Origin: Burhinus oedicnemus | Lineage: Eukaryota > Chordata > Aves > Charadriiformes > Burhinidae | Direction of reading: 5' to 3' | Length of the DNA stretch: 64,000 nucleotides | Assembly (NCBI GenBank): GCA_008921705.1 | Contig: VFFE01007767.1 | Span: 2,912,258 to 2,976,257 of the forward strand | Part shown: one piece after another, positions 11,441 to 25,800 of the stretch | How positions within the stretch are numbered: position 1 is the stretch's first letter | Layout: each line of letters starts with the position of its first letter | The notes under the pieces: generated by a model | Database searches by the model: none | What the model was told of the DNA's origin: nothing | Seen by the model: only the letters and a program-made list of their open reading frames with translations | Position numbers and translations under genes: made by a program

Positions 11441-12929
11441 TTCAAGAAGTCTTGAAAAAGTTATGCCTTGGGACTACCCCATGGTACTCCAAAGACACCT
11501 GCTCAAAGTGCTATGGAGTGTCGATGTGGGCAACATGCTGGCCTTCAGCAGGGTGGGTACAAATCAGCTCATCTGTCTAGCCCAGGGTGTCTTTCAGGTC
11601 GGTCCACAGAAGTACAACAGACATAGTGACAGGACCAATGTGTTAAATGAATCTGAGCACTCTCCTGCTCCAGAGAAACACCTCGTAGCAGGGGTTAGGA
11701 TATGCCAGGATATATTTGTTCAAGTGTATCCGATAAGGCACTACACTAAGATGGTGAGTGGTTTGATTTTATATCTGGCTGTCTTGGGGCTGTCGAGAAG
11801 GACACCCTTAGACATGGGGAATGACTTGTCCTCATGGGTGGCAACGGCCTCTCTGCAGGGCTCTCAGTGATAGCACATCTCTTATGAGACTGCTGTGCTG
11901 CTGCTCAAGGGGGTCCTCAAGGGTAGCTGGCAAATGGCTGTGCTCCGTTACCTTGCAAGTGAATTGTTTAGAGCAGAGCAGAAGGGACAACATTTTGGAG
12001 CAATGCCATACATAGCTCTCTTCTCTGTGCTTTCCTGCTTTCTAGCAAAACTAAGATGCTCCCTGCTCCCCTTGTTCTTGGAAGATGCAACTAATGCAAC
12101 TAACCCAAGCACTTCTCACCCCTGAGAAAACTCACCCTGCCACAGGACCTTTGCTCATGCATAGCATGAGATGGGCTCTGTCCTGCAGCGATTGCAGCAC
12201 CTCTACTTCTCCACCCAGCAAGGACTCCAGCACTTTGTTTCTTTGTTGTCTTTTGCCCTTTCTGTAGGAAGATAAATGTATACAGTCATTGGCTCCAGGA
12301 TTTAGCTCAGTGCCATAAAATAATGGAATGGAAACAACTGTTTTCTTAGCTGCCTTATACAACAAGTCCCAGTGAGGAGGCAAAGGCCTCGGTTATTGCT
12401 TCAGCTGATATAACCCTACCTCAAGGTCCTTACTGTCCACAGTAGTTCTGTAAGCAGAAATTTAGAAAACTAAGGGTGGATCCTCATTACTGGCCACCAA
12501 TCCCTAGTTTCAATGCCCAGGACCATGCACGAGCTGTTGGCTGTTGTCCAACATCCTTTGCTGTATTACTACGTAGTCACTGAATGTGAACTAACTTGAA
12601 GTTGATTCCCATGAAGGACTGCCACAGGAAGAGCAACAAACAGAAGACAAAACAGGCTGAGGATCAAGAAAGCCTCACAGAGGAGGAGGTCTCCCCTCTC
12701 ATTTGGTGGTTGGGACCTTCAAAAACAACACCATGAGGTCTCAGGTCCAAACTGTAATTTTGTCTAATGAGACCTGAATCCACACCAGCACACTCCAATA
12801 AAATGCTCATTGGTGCTTATAGGAATGCTCTTAATCCCTTCTGCTGACATGTGGTCTGGATGAAGCTATGATGGGGTTGGGACATAACTGGTTAATAAAT
12901 GTGCCCAGAGAATTTTTTGTAGGTACCAC
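11441..12929. other. Intergenic, nothing recognised
   Basis: This stretch holds a long open frame on the + strand that begins inside the CR1 remnant, but it has no recognisable domain. Other frames overlap it. No repeat family was identified. Confidence 0.5.
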
Positions 12930-13845
12930 AGAGTGGCTCTGCAGGAGTCTGTCCCAGACCTGATTTTGTTCAGCTTCTCACTACGGACTTGGACAGTGAA
13001 ATACAGACTATGTCTATCAAGTGCCTAGATGGTATGTTGCAAGGAGGGGCAGAATTCTGGGAAGAACAGGGGAAGGGTGGTAGCTGAATTCAAATCAATC
13101 TTGACAACCTGGAAAAACAGTCTGAAAAAATAGGTTAAATCTTAGTAAAGGCAAGTGAAGGGTGTCACTTCAAGCAGGATTAATCACAGTCATAGACTTG
13201 GGGGGGTGGGTTATGCAGCAGCCTTTCAAAAAAGGGACTCGGTTATTAGTGAACAATGTCCTATCAGAGACAAAAAGGATGTAGTCATTTTGGAATATAT
13301 GTGTGGGAGAATGGCTTGCACCACAGTCTGAGTCACCCTTCTGATCTGGTCACCAGTGATGACTGGTACAGCCTCAATAGGGACATAATACTTAGTTTTA
13401 GGCATCACACTTCCAGGAAGACATTAAGATGACAGCAGCAAGAATTATTAGTGATCTAAGAATGTATGGTCTGAAAGGAAATACTGAAAGGTGAATTGTC
13501 TGCCTAAAAAAGGTGCCAAAAATTATGATGAAAGTCCTCTAATATCTAGAAGTTTGCTATAGAGAGGAAGGGATTATTTTTTTCTCTGTGGTCATGAAGG
13601 CTCAGACAGAAAATAATGTGTTCAAACTCCAGCAGAAAAGATTCAGTTCAATATTAGAAATAGATTTTCAGTGATAAAGGTAATAAAGCCTCAAAACACC
13701 TTACCTTGAGAGACCATGGGATGCTGGAGGTCTTCAGAACAGGGTGGATGAATGTTAAGCAAGGAACAGCTGATCCTGCTTGGAGCAGAGGGATGGACCA
13801 GGGACCCTCCTGAAGTCCTTCCTGCTGTACTTTTCTGTGACTCAA
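12930..13845 (+). mobile_element. Ancient, heavily degraded CR1-like LINE, forward orientation
   Basis: The order of eroded CR1 landmarks identifies this. A reverse-transcriptase-end stretch (TTCAGCTTCTCACTACGGACTTGGACAGTGA) is followed by the 'cctggaaaaacagtctgaa' region. Later comes the 3' portion GGGATGCTGGAGGTCTTCAGAACAGGGTGGATGAA, then GATCCTGCTTGGAGCAGAGGGATGGACCAGGGACC, the equivalent of 'gcagggggttggactagatgacc'. Many indels and stops break all frames. It is far more diverged than the other copies, so it belongs to an older wave. Ends are approximate. Confidence 0.65.
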
Positions 13846-13849
13846 GGCA

Positions 13850-16800
13850 GCAGCCCTGGATTAATCTGTGACTACCTGTAACTCCTTTCAGTGACACTTT
13901 TCAAGACTGTGTCAGTGCTGTGGATCAATGTGAAGTTCAATTCTAGGAAATCCACTGTAGCAAGAGAGCTGTAGAGATCTCAGGCAATCAGTGTCATAAC
14001 AGATGTAAGGAACTGTACTGATTATCCTCCTTTGGCAAAGGCAGTGACCTTCTGAACTGCCAACTCCCCAGACTGCTGCTACCCTACATTAACCATACAG
14101 TTAGTTGTCTCCTCCTAAATCATTAACTGTTGAAAAACACAGCAGAAAATTCCTAAAAAATGTTCTCAAATCTAAGTCCTGTGAGAGAGGTCAGAACAAG
14201 AAATCCAGATTACACTTGCAACTGAATTTTGAAGGTAACGAAGTAAAAACAGGAACAGAGAGAGAGAAGGGGATGAGTTCAGATTCGCTCCCACCAACTC
14301 AGCTGGAGGAGAAACCTGGGTGCTCATCTTGACCCCTTAAAACCAGGATCAGGGAAACAAACCCAGTCTTCTGTGTTCATTGCAAATTTGTCAGCTTGTT
14401 TTGCCTACGTATTCTCACCCCACTGCGCACTAGCACATTAATAATTTGTTTATATAGATATTACAAGATTTTAAGTAGATAAACCAGGGCGTGGACTGGA
14501 CAGCCCTCCTACACCGTGCCATCAGGGCATGGGGAGGGAGAAGGGAGGGATGGATGGAGGAGCAAGGTGGCTGGACTGGGGGGTGATTTCCCTTGGGGCT
14601 GGAGAAGGGGGGACAGGAGCTGATGCTGTACATCGCAGGACAGTCCTGGTCTAGTCCCGGATGAAATACAGAGGCCAGATCTGACTGATGGCAACTCCTC
14701 TCTAATTCATCTTTCCAGCTGGGTGATCTTGGACGATCTCTCACCCTGACTCGCCTTGAAAATTAACCCAGCGCAGTGGTGAACAGGTGATAAAATATCC
14801 CTGTAGCCTTAGTTACAGACAGATATGTGTTGGAGGAAAGTAGCTGTAAATCCCGCTCCTCTACACCCACACAAGCTGAGTTTGATCCAGCCCCTGTCCG
14901 AGTCCATGGCAAAATTCCCATGGACTGCAAATGGACTTGGACCAAGTTTATGAGCCACATAATTTACAGGATGTCTTGGCTGCCTGAACTAATGTCCATC
15001 TGTTTCAATGCCATTTACGACACCTTACAAATCGGTTGAGCCTGGGGGCTAGGCAGGGCCTGACAGGCAAACTCCAAATGGAAATGTGGATCGTCACTGC
15101 TGCTGCAAAGAAGCTCATCGGACACAGCCGTTTCTCAGGGACCCTTCCCCGGAGCAGCTCTCACCTGCTTGCTCTTCACTTCCCAGCCGAGGGGGCACCC
15201 GAGCAGGGGGTGCCTTTAGGGTCAGTTGGAGCAGGAGGAAGCAGCTCGCATCGCTCTGCCAGGTCCTCACGCCCTGTGGCAGGCGGTGGCTGGTGATGGG
15301 TGTTCATCTGCTTTCTAGAGAGGTAAGGTGTTGCCAAACCATTACAAAGGTCTACAGGATTAAAAAAAAATGGTTTCTAACCTGCACATATTTTTGACGT
15401 AAATATTCAGTTTGTATGCATGAAGGAATTAAAATAGGCACCAGAAACTGGGTAACAGCTACTATACTCTGTCAGTCCAACTAAGAAACCGTATTTACCT
15501 TAAAAAATTGAGAAGGAAAAATTAAGAAGTAAGAATGAAGAGACATGGAAGAGGAACAATGGATTTTTCAGTTCAATGGTAAGAAAAAGATTTTTAAAAA
15601 AATCTATTCAAGTTGACCTGAAATTAATTTTTATTGTGGAAACAAAAATTATATATGTCCCTCCACAATTTAATTTCTGGTCAACCACATGATGTTAAAA
15701 CTAATGTTGTTCTTTCTTTTGGGATTTTTTAGCCTCATGAACCTGGTATTTTTTAAACACAAGTAAGGTTTTCAACAAAAACTGCTATTTCAAAATGAAT
15801 GTCACGTATTCATCTTAAAAATGCAGAAATTATGTTTCTCAAACATGTTCAGATTATAACTACGCTTCTGTCCAGCATAACTGGGTGATCGAAGTTAGTT
15901 TGATCCAAGCTACATTTGGAGCCCACCTGGTCCTTTTCTCCCCCCCAGACCTCACTTCATTTCTGGAGTTTTTCCTCACCCCACGCACTTGCCAAGCCCT
16001 TGGGAAAGAGTCCATCACAGCCAGTTGTGAGGTAGCTGGAGACTGAGGAGGCCTTGCAGCGCTTCTTGATGGGACCATATTTGTGCATTAATTACAATAG
16101 AGTGAGTCAGCTCTCTCTTTCTGTATCGTTTTGCCTGTGACAGGTTGGTGAGGGTAAAGCAAAGGTGTGGGAAGAAGCAGCAGTTTAAACCTGACCACCC
16201 ACCAGGCACTGCACGGTGATGAGTGATGAGTCTGGAGTACCCTGCAACAGATGCGGCTTTTCTTCGTGCATGCTCTCAGTCTGGAAATGTGGGCCTTCAA
16301 TAAACACTTTCACCAAAGCAGAGTTACCATGCGTGCAAATTCACTCATTTCAGTCTCATCAAGTCATAAATTTGTTTCTTGTTCCTCGCGACAATTAAGG
16401 TGTATTTGTAGAGGTGGGGGCAGCCCCGCAGCCATCCCACATGAAATGGTGGGGTTTGTGAAGCAGCAAAGCATCATGTGACCATGCAGCCTCCCCTCCA
16501 CTCAGAACGCTGGATACTGGAACCAGCTCTTTGGGGCTGAAAAGAAATGAGAGAAAACTAACCAAATGCTGTTGGTTAATGTCAAAACTTCTTATGGGAG
16601 AGTGGAAGAGATCAGAGGTAAAAGCTGAAATGCACAGCACAGACACAAGCCCTGGCAGGAGACAGGGTGGCTCAGTGGCCAGCAGATGCTCTCATGGGTA
16701 CTGCCGCTTTTACCGTGTTTTTAACTTACTGTAATTTTTTTCTACTAAATGGGGAAAAGGCCAGGTGGGGGAAGATATCTGATTTTCTGCAGGTATCTTC

Positions 16801-19800
16801 CACTGAGAGTGTTTTCAAGAATTTGACTGAAGGAGTAGAAGGAGGAAAAGCTCATATTGCATAGAAAACGCTGCAATATCACATTATGCCAAGAACACTC
16901 ATTTACCAAGGAAGAAAAGAGTCCCCCCCTCACAACTGCAGACCACAAAGTGTTTTTAAACTGTGCACTGAGACAAATGATAGCAATTGCCATGTGAGCG
17001 TGCTTGCAGCACTCGGGTGCAGAGGGCAATGAAAGGTGTCACATACTGGCCCTTCAGCTCTGGCAAGTGCCCTTGTTTTAGAGCTGGCCTGTTTTTCACA
17101 CCACACCGGGGCTTGCGATAGTCTCTTCAGCTGGCTGAGATGCCTACTGCGTGCTATGGAGTCCAGCAGTTGCCTTCTGTGGGGATGTTTTCCCTCTCTC
17201 ACGGTGCTCTGAAGCAGCAAAGGAACTGGTGCGATGCCTTCTCTGCTTCTGGGCAGCATGAGAGAGCATGGGGTCATTAATTTGGAGCCAGATGCCCTAT
17301 CCCAGCTGTACATGTAATGTTTTCCAAAAGTCTTCTGTCTGCAAGCAGCATTTTCAGGGTAAAACTGCTCAGTACCAAACAGCAGTGTGATTTGACCACT
17401 CTGATGTGATAATTCCAGCTTTTTTGAATTTAACTACCTAAATGCTTGAGTTCCTCATATAGCTCATGGAGAAAGGTTGGTGCCTCTTCAAGGCCTCCGA
17501 AAAGACCCCCTTGCTTCAGACTGGGAGTCAAGTTAGAGGGCAGAGAAGAGTTAGGTACACAGAAATTTATTTCATGCAAATGCAAATCTTTGGCTTTCCT
17601 GCAGCCAAGGACAACTTACATTTGTACAGGAAGAGTAAAAGTGCAGCCCTTACAGTAGGCTGGATATTTTAAATCTACAGATCAATTGCTGGTCTGTGAC
17701 ATGGAAAATGAGCGATTTTTATTGACTACAAGTTTCAGTTTAGAAAGGGGGAAAAAAAGGTACCAAGCTAAGATCTGTCTTTTACATAAGAAATCACAAT
17801 ATTATGAGTTGTGGCACCCTGGCTATGTGAAGGGATTCTGCAGTCCAGCTGCTAGATGAAATCCCAGCCTTGCAGCAGTCAGCAGTAGAACTCCCATCTG
17901 TTGGAAGGATTTCAGGATTTCCCTGATATCCTTGGGGCGTTCTGAACTTGATCGAGTTTTTTCCATGAAAAAAGGACAATGGTTCCAGAGTAGGTAGTTA
18001 TTTTCTACATCACAGAGTTGCCATCTGGTTGTTCTCACAAGAATCAGACCTCCAGTGAGTGGCAGGTTTGACTGAATTTGACAGGGGAAGGGACAGAAAG
18101 CTGCTGTAACATCAGACATCAATCATGCAGAGCTTCACTGACCTAAAAGAGTGGAAGGATTCACCTGACACACTGGTACCCATGCAGGGAGGCCACTAAA
18201 TGTGAAAGTGACTGCCATCATTAAGAAGATGGATTTCTTTGTTAGTCTGTCCTGTAATTTCTCTGTACCTCAGTTGTATTCAGGAGACCTTATAGTTTTT
18301 CCCCTGGTGGCTAATTTAACAACCTGAAATGTTTTGTTTCATTTTCACCTTGGATGTCATTATTTTTAAAAAGAGACAAGCTGACCCAGGACTATGCAAT
18401 TAAATTGTTAAATTTGTAAACAGACTAGTAATACATTGGTAGCAGTTGGGATGTTCTTTACTCTTCATGACTAGGTAGCTGGAGAAAGCTGCTGTTACAA
18501 TTAAACAGCATTTTGTATACTATTACAGTGATTCCTAATTTTTTTCCTAGTCACATATTTTCATCTAAGCATTTTAATAACCAGCATTTATGAATTTATT
18601 AGATAAAACTGTTCCTCTCATCTTATTTTCTTATGTTTCTAGTGCATGAATCTGTGTCGCTCCTCAATACCTCATTTTCTTTTATTTCTTTTTCCTCTCA
18701 TATTTACACGTATATCATACTTTGTCTTCATCCAATTTTTACTGCCATATGTCTATGAAGATAATATTTTTATCAATGAGGCACACATCGGAGATGAATA
18801 GCAATGTGCAATGAAACCTACTAAGCTGTGAATAAAAGAAACCTTAGTTGGACTTTGTAGTTAACTTTCTGCCTAGAAAGATTTATTTTTCTGTAGAGGA
18901 TATTTTACATAATGTAGTTTAAAAAAGAAAAGCTCAAAGCATAGGTACCTGGACTGGTTTGGGGAAGAATGAGTCAGGGAGATTATAGCAGGGCATGAAG
19001 TCAAGCTTTCACATTTCAGGCATTAATTGGCCACTAAGAAAGAACGGCTGAAGCGTAGGAGGAGGGTTAATTTTGGTGGGCACTAACATAGAGCAGATAG
19101 CTTCCTGGTGGTTTTATTTCTCCATCCTGCTCCAATACAAATTAAGCCTGTGAAGGTTTTTTAAAAGTCAAGGCAAGTAGATGTGAGCACACTGCGCTGG
19201 GATGAGGACATTACGTCTTCTCGCAGTCTTATCACCTCCAGCCGAGTCTTCTGCTGCAAGTATCGCTTTGCTGCAGTGAAGTGGGGCTGGGCTGCAGCAC
19301 CTTTGAGCATTCCAGCACACCATAGAGCTGGCTGTTCGGGTAATGTTTTCCTCTAGATCAAGAGAGTGTATGTCAAAAGATCATGTTTAAAAAAACTTGC
19401 AAGTATTGGAGGTGCTTCAGAGCTAACTCCAGTTCCTACAACCAGTCTAATTCAGTTGGTGGCTGAAATCCTGACCATGCTGAAGTCAGAGATAAAAGTG
19501 ATGCTCACTCCAGAAGTCCCAGGAGCCCACTGGCCACCTTTGCTGCTTGCTGCCACCAGAGCTGTTTGGGTTTGATGGTGCTTTTTTGCATGCCTACAAG
19601 CCGCAGTGACAGAGGGTCTGCATTTTCACAGTGGGTAAGGTGATACCCTCTCCGGACCCTACACTTCTCAGGATGACAAGCTTGCCACAGATGGACAATT
19701 TGGCCTTTTTTAAGCTAAACTGTAAAGCCACCCTGGGCAAGCACAGAGGACAGAAAGGACCTGAGGCTGTAAAATTACCCACTTCCAACCTGCTGCTTCC

Positions 19801-22800
19801 AGACAGAGTGATGGGCAGAAAATTGCAGGCTAGCACAGAGATGGGCAGATTGGGGGTCCATCCTCCAGGGCTAGGCGTAAGAGAGGGCTGCCAGTCACCC
19901 ACCAGAAAGATGGATGCCGATTTACTCCCCGAAGAAGTCAAAGAGCAAGAAGGATTTAAACTGTATAAGTTTGTCCAGCTCATGGTCGCCACAGCAAGTT
20001 GTTGCCCCTTATTCTGGGTGGACTGTGGCATGACAAAAAAATTCCTTGCCAAAAATTAAGAAAGGAGTTTGTGTTTTATCTGATTATGAGTAGAATGCAT
20101 GCAATGGCTTTAAAATACTTAAAATACTTTTTATTTATATTGCACTGCTATATAAATAAAAAGAAACTGGAACATTCAAAGGAGAGTGCAAGATCCTGTC
20201 TGTGTTTTTTGAAGCATCCTACAGACCCCTGTGGCAGGCATTAAATTTTCTATTAATTCTGCAGCATGGTTTATTTTCTGCAAAGTTCCATAATGCAAGG
20301 ACAACAGGAATGTTTTGAAAATGTATCATGAATAGGTATCGGCTCTGCACAGTCTCAGTTACATACATAAAATATGTATGGAAATCAAGCATTTGTTGAA
20401 AAATTAAAGTAAAGTAACTCTGCCAGGCTCAATGAGACATTGTCTTTCATTCACTATCCTAAGCTCATGTTTTCTATTAGAAGAGCTTTAGCTGGAATGT
20501 GCCTGGGACCTTTTAAGCAGAAGAAAAGGGATCAAGACAAGATTAACTAGGATGATGAAAACCTTCAAGTACACATTATCCTATGTTGTGTTAGCTTGTG
20601 CCTTTCTGTATACAAAAAAGTGGATTATATACGTATGCCCTATTATTCAACAGGCATCATTGTTAACATTTATAGGAACTCCATTAAGTCAGCTGCATTT
20701 CATAGCTAGTAACTAATCTGCTACTTTTTCTGTATCTTTCTAGAAATAACTTGAAAAATACCTAAAAGTATGCTATAGTTTTCTTCCTCTTTATGAGCTG
20801 CTAAGACTACAAAGAAATTGCTACATTTTCCAAGTATGAATTAAGACAAGGATTTTTTATCTAATGAAAGAGTTTTACATCTTCTCAGTCTAGCTGCTTC
20901 TGTGAGAGTTGTAGTTTAAAAAAAGAAATAAATACAGCTGCATTTATTCATAATGTTTAGTAAGCAAGAGGCCTTACTACACAGAGAAGCAATAAAAAAA
21001 AGAACTGTATTTGAACTGAAGTTTTAACAACCTCCTAGTTCTAAAATTCTGAAAAAAACATGTGGTTCAGTTTTTAAATGGTGGTTTTAAACTCATTATA
21101 GTCTTCTGTAAACCTAGTGAAGACAAGGATATTTCTGAAGTGGTCATGAGTTAGTTTGCAGAATTGTAAGAAAATTATAAGGATTTGGCTGCATATGTAA
21201 ATGGAAACTGTTGTGTCAGTCTGATTCTACTATGGGAAATAACTTCCTCAGACATACATTTTTTCTTTTTCATAATAGATTTCAGGAATAGATTTCAGGT
21301 TGTTTAATCTGCTGTGTAAACTAAACTATTGAGAAACAGTGCATGAGAAATATTTATTTTCTGATTCATCTCTTGTTTTACAACAGAAGTCTACTGTATA
21401 TTTTTTTCCTCCTTATTTGGATAAAGAGCCTCAAGCAAAATCTGCTTGCAAATCTCAACACTTGAGTAATCATGTGGCCATTAGTGCATTCAGATGGACA
21501 CTTATTAACCACAATTATGTAATGAGAATAGATACTCTGTGCATGTAATTGAAACCCACAGAAATTGTGCAGGCATACTATGTATAGCAATTTGCTCTAT
21601 AATGCTTAGCGTGTTAGGAGCGATCACCAGTCCTCATTTTCTATCCGTTGTTTCATAGTCTTTAATATTCTTCTACAAATAGGAAGCAGATAATCTCTGC
21701 TTTCCTTAAGGTACAAATGGCTGTTTAAATAGAATCAGTAACATAACTCACCTTACAGCAAAACACTATTGATGCTTCTTCCAGTCTTCTTTTGCCAAGC
21801 CCTAAAATGACAACACGCTGAACATTAAATTAGGTGTGACATTTTAATAATCAGCAAGAAATTGTTCAGCATTAAGTCAGCTCACTTATTGCTTCTGAGT
21901 ATCCTGAAAGTTCTTCTGGGTACTGCTGCAGTATCTGTAGGAGCTGTAGAAGATCGTGCTGTGGTGCATGCTCAGGTGCGTGTTTCCTCTCTCCGTTGGC
22001 ATGGTCATCAGCACTGTCACTCTTTTCAGGATACCAATCAGAAAAGCTATTTCTTCTCACGAGTACAGGCTTTCCTGTTGAAACAAATATTGATAATTTC
22101 AAAGCTATCAGACAGCTACTGAAATCAGCCTGAAAAATGTCATGTCAACTAAAATACTGTGTAGTGACAGATGTGGAGCCAAAAATACCAGTTTGACAAT
22201 TTTTTGAAAAGTCAGACCCTACTGAGAGATGTATTTCAGGCTCAGTCCCTCAAGGTCTGGGCACAGACACAGACTAGTGAGCAAGAAAAGCATGGGAAGA
22301 GCCAAGGGCTGGAGCGAGGTGAGGCTGGATCATCTCACTGCTCCCCAGACCATGACCCTGCTGGGGACTGGAGCACCGTGGTGTCGGAGCAGCTCTGTTG
22401 GCCCAGCCGTGCTGCAGCAAGGCATGGTCTCGTTTTATCCTCCGTGCCAAAGGTTTGGGTCCCCATCCCCTGAGGATTCCCTTGTGGAGGGAGAAACTGC
22501 TACTGTCCACTTAAAAAGCCACAGGAGATTTAGCGCAAAGGCAGACATCTCTATCCTCCGTAACTCATACTCATGCCATATTAAGGTGTGTTTCCATCAC
22601 GTGCAATATAAAACCATGGGCACTCTGCCCCTGGCAGAATCCTGAGCCCTGGTTGTTACATTATTGCATTACAAATGTTTACCCAAGGAGATTGTCTTCT
22701 GTTTCTGGCTCTGAAGATACCCCCTTTCATTAAACATCCCTCCCAAGCATTATCTGACCCTCCTTGCAGTTTTAGCCCTACTGTGATTCTCACTCCTGTG

Positions 22801-25800
22801 TCTTTCCTGCAAATAAATGTGACAAATTGCTGTGAACTGCACATCAGCCTTTTTCCACTGCAAAAAAATTGACCCTTTTTTAATTTCAACTTTTTACTAT
22901 CTTACTTTAAATCAAGGTCAAGCCTCTCCCCTCTACCCAAACCATTTAAATCATGCAACATTTTTTACTTTTGTTTCCTAACACATACAGGGAAAAGTCC
23001 TGGAGCTTGAATTCCCTGGTAGCACATTCTCAAATTTTCAGTGTCTCTCCAGAAAGGTGTGATTGAAAATAGACAAAGGAATTGCTTTGCAGACCTCAGC
23101 ATCTTCTGGATATTTTCTCCCACTAATTGCTGAAGTTAACCACTAAAGCCAGGTTTACTGCCTGATGGGTCATTTCAGTGTTTGAAAAAAAGACACTTAG
23201 AAAAACACAGTGGCCAGCTTTACCGAATCATTGTGTCAAACCTATATAAAGTCACCCTACCAATAAATTTAATGAGAATGAACTAAATAGCTTTCTATTG
23301 ATGCAAAAGGCTTATATTTCCAGACAGAGCAAGGGACTTTGTTATACCACACTACTGGCAAGCGTCTGCTTTTTTCTGCCATTTTCTTTCTCCAGACTCT
23401 GATTTTATTATCATATTGCTGTAATGAAAAGCACAAATCATCTGGACAGCAATGGCAAGGAGCCGTATCTCACTGATCTGATGTCACCCAATGACTATAT
23501 TTCAAGGCTTTGTCATCACATAACTTTTGTGAAAAATACCAACTAGCTTGAGGACTAGCATGTAAATAAACAGGAGCTGGCTACATGGGTGTCCTCTGAG
23601 TCACGTCAGACAGATATTTCAGCCCTGCCTTTGCCTGTGCCTTTCACTCCTGGCTGGCTGCGGCAGCTCCCTGCACAGCGGCTCCCTATGGACCCTTCTG
23701 CACTCCTTGATGGGGACCAGGGGCTGGGGCTCGGAATTTCCTTGAGGGGAAAGTCAAACGTTACAGCACAGCAGGGAAAGTTCTGTTTTCCCTGTAGTTT
23801 CACACAGTGCGAACAAGTGTTTCATTGCTATTGCTCTATTCGTAATCCAATTACTACGCGTGTTGATCCCTCCCATCCGACAGCAGGAAATGCTGCTTTC
23901 TGAATTGCACACATTTATTGCGACTTGTATGCAAAATTCCCACAGTAGAAATAGCGCTGTGATATTGTAGCTTTTTTCAGGCTCAATTCCCTCTCCTTTA
24001 AATTAAGAAGGCACTGGACTGGAGCACTAACTCAGCATTGTTTCAGCTTTCTGTCGATACTCGAATCGCCTCCCAGCAAACTAAGCCCACTCATGTGCTA
24101 AGAAACAGCTGTGAGCAAATCTTATTTGGGTCTTTGTGTAAAAAGCCACAGGATGGAGATCGAACCTGGAGAAACCGAGTGACCTTGCTTTAAAAGGCAG
24201 CTAAACTTTAATGTCTTTAGATGAAACATTCCAGAAAGAGCTAGTGATTGAGATATGTAATATGATATCTGGAAAACTGACCCCAATTTCTGGTTACTGA
24301 CCCTCATCTTACCTGCTACTGCTGCAGAAAGCTCAAGTAGCTGTGCAAAGGCAAGTGTGAACACACTCAGGCTCTGCCAAAGGTAATGGTACATTTCTAC
24401 CAACAAGAAGAATTAGGCGGGGAAAAAATGATGGCTTTTGTTTTGCTAAATTTTGCAAGTAATTGCTTCATTAAAAAAAAATCAATCCAAAACTATACAA
24501 AACCCCAAGGTGATTATTCACTGCAAATCCTTCTTAACTATACCATTATGAAAATGATATTTTGGACTGAAATTTTTCCTCTTGTAAGTTGTTATTGGTG
24601 GATGTTGGGAGGGCATCGCTGCTTGCATTCCTCTGCTGCTTCAACAGCAAGATGGAGTCAGAGGAACACCAAGAAATTCTCACCCATTAAAAGAATGTAG
24701 GGTAAGAAAAGGTTATGAGAAAGAGCAATATAAAAAAACTTTACTTTCTCACAAGAATCTGTATTAAGCTACCCTTATTCAAATGGCTCTCCAGGGGCTC
24801 TGTGTGTCCACAAGCTAGGCACAATCCTGCCAGCAACAGCTGCTTGACCCGTGCTTTCCTTCCAGAAGGCATCCTGGTTCATCATTGCAGAACCATGTTG
24901 CTCTTCCCATTTATAAAGTAAAACCTCTCACACTCAGGTATTTATGGCATGATATTAACTCAAAGTGGTGTTTTTTGTGAAAGAGTGACAGTGCTTATCT
25001 GTCCACTTAATGGTTGTAACAACAATTAGCATTTGAAACCCATGTATCTCAAAACACCAATATGATCCCTAATCTGTAGATGGGTTAACAAATACTTGTG
25101 GCCAATGCAGCACTGCAAGCTAGAGGTTTATTTTTGACTGAAACATGGGACAAAAGCAACTAGATCTAATTACCAATAAAGCCTCAAAATCTGCAGTCCC
25201 ACCTTGAAACGTAAGAAATTTTGAGGCACGAATGTCCTCACTACAGCCAATCCATAGGAGCCTACTAGGTGGTGTTCTGGGCATGCCCTGGAGGACCTAC
25301 ATATTGGTGTAGCTAATCAGGTAAGTGTTTAGCGCAATATTGTCCTTTCTGGACTACAAACTGAATTTCTTACCATTTCATTCCACAGACTCCTCCTGCA
25401 GATTTTCTTCACGTACAAAATCCAGATGAGGTTCAGCACATACCCATGCACTGCTCTGTCCTTTGTTCAGGCATCCACGGTCAGAGATAGAGCAATGACA
25501 TTTCATTCTCTCTTCTCCTTCAATGGATTTAATCGCATACCTCAAGGAAAAGTGCCTTGCACTATACATATTTTCAGGTGCTCATTGTTGGATCCTTCTT
25601 TTTTTTCCCCCCTGGAAAGAATACGAGTTTTTTAAGTAAAAGATGGTAAGTGAACCTTGCTCCAGAAAAGTATATTTATCCTAGGGGGACGTACACTTTA
25701 TTCTAGCTCAGAGTGATTAGTATGACTGTGCACATTTCCTAAAAATAATTAGCACATGCTTATAAAACTAAGGCTTTGTTTTTTCATTCTCGTGTTATTT

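Noticed and set aside
11367..11870. 167-codon open frame on the + strand
   Set aside because: It begins inside a CR1 3' UTR remnant and its remaining residues show no domain or splice signal. A host gene is unlikely.
14430..14744. Minus frame rich in P and S
   Set aside because: Low-complexity residues from a purine-rich + strand stretch, with no coding signature.
19594..20059. Two overlapping long open frames on opposite strands (142 and 152 codons)
   Set aside because: Both occupy the same locally G+C-rich DNA, have no splice context or domain, and look like mirror frames arising by chance.
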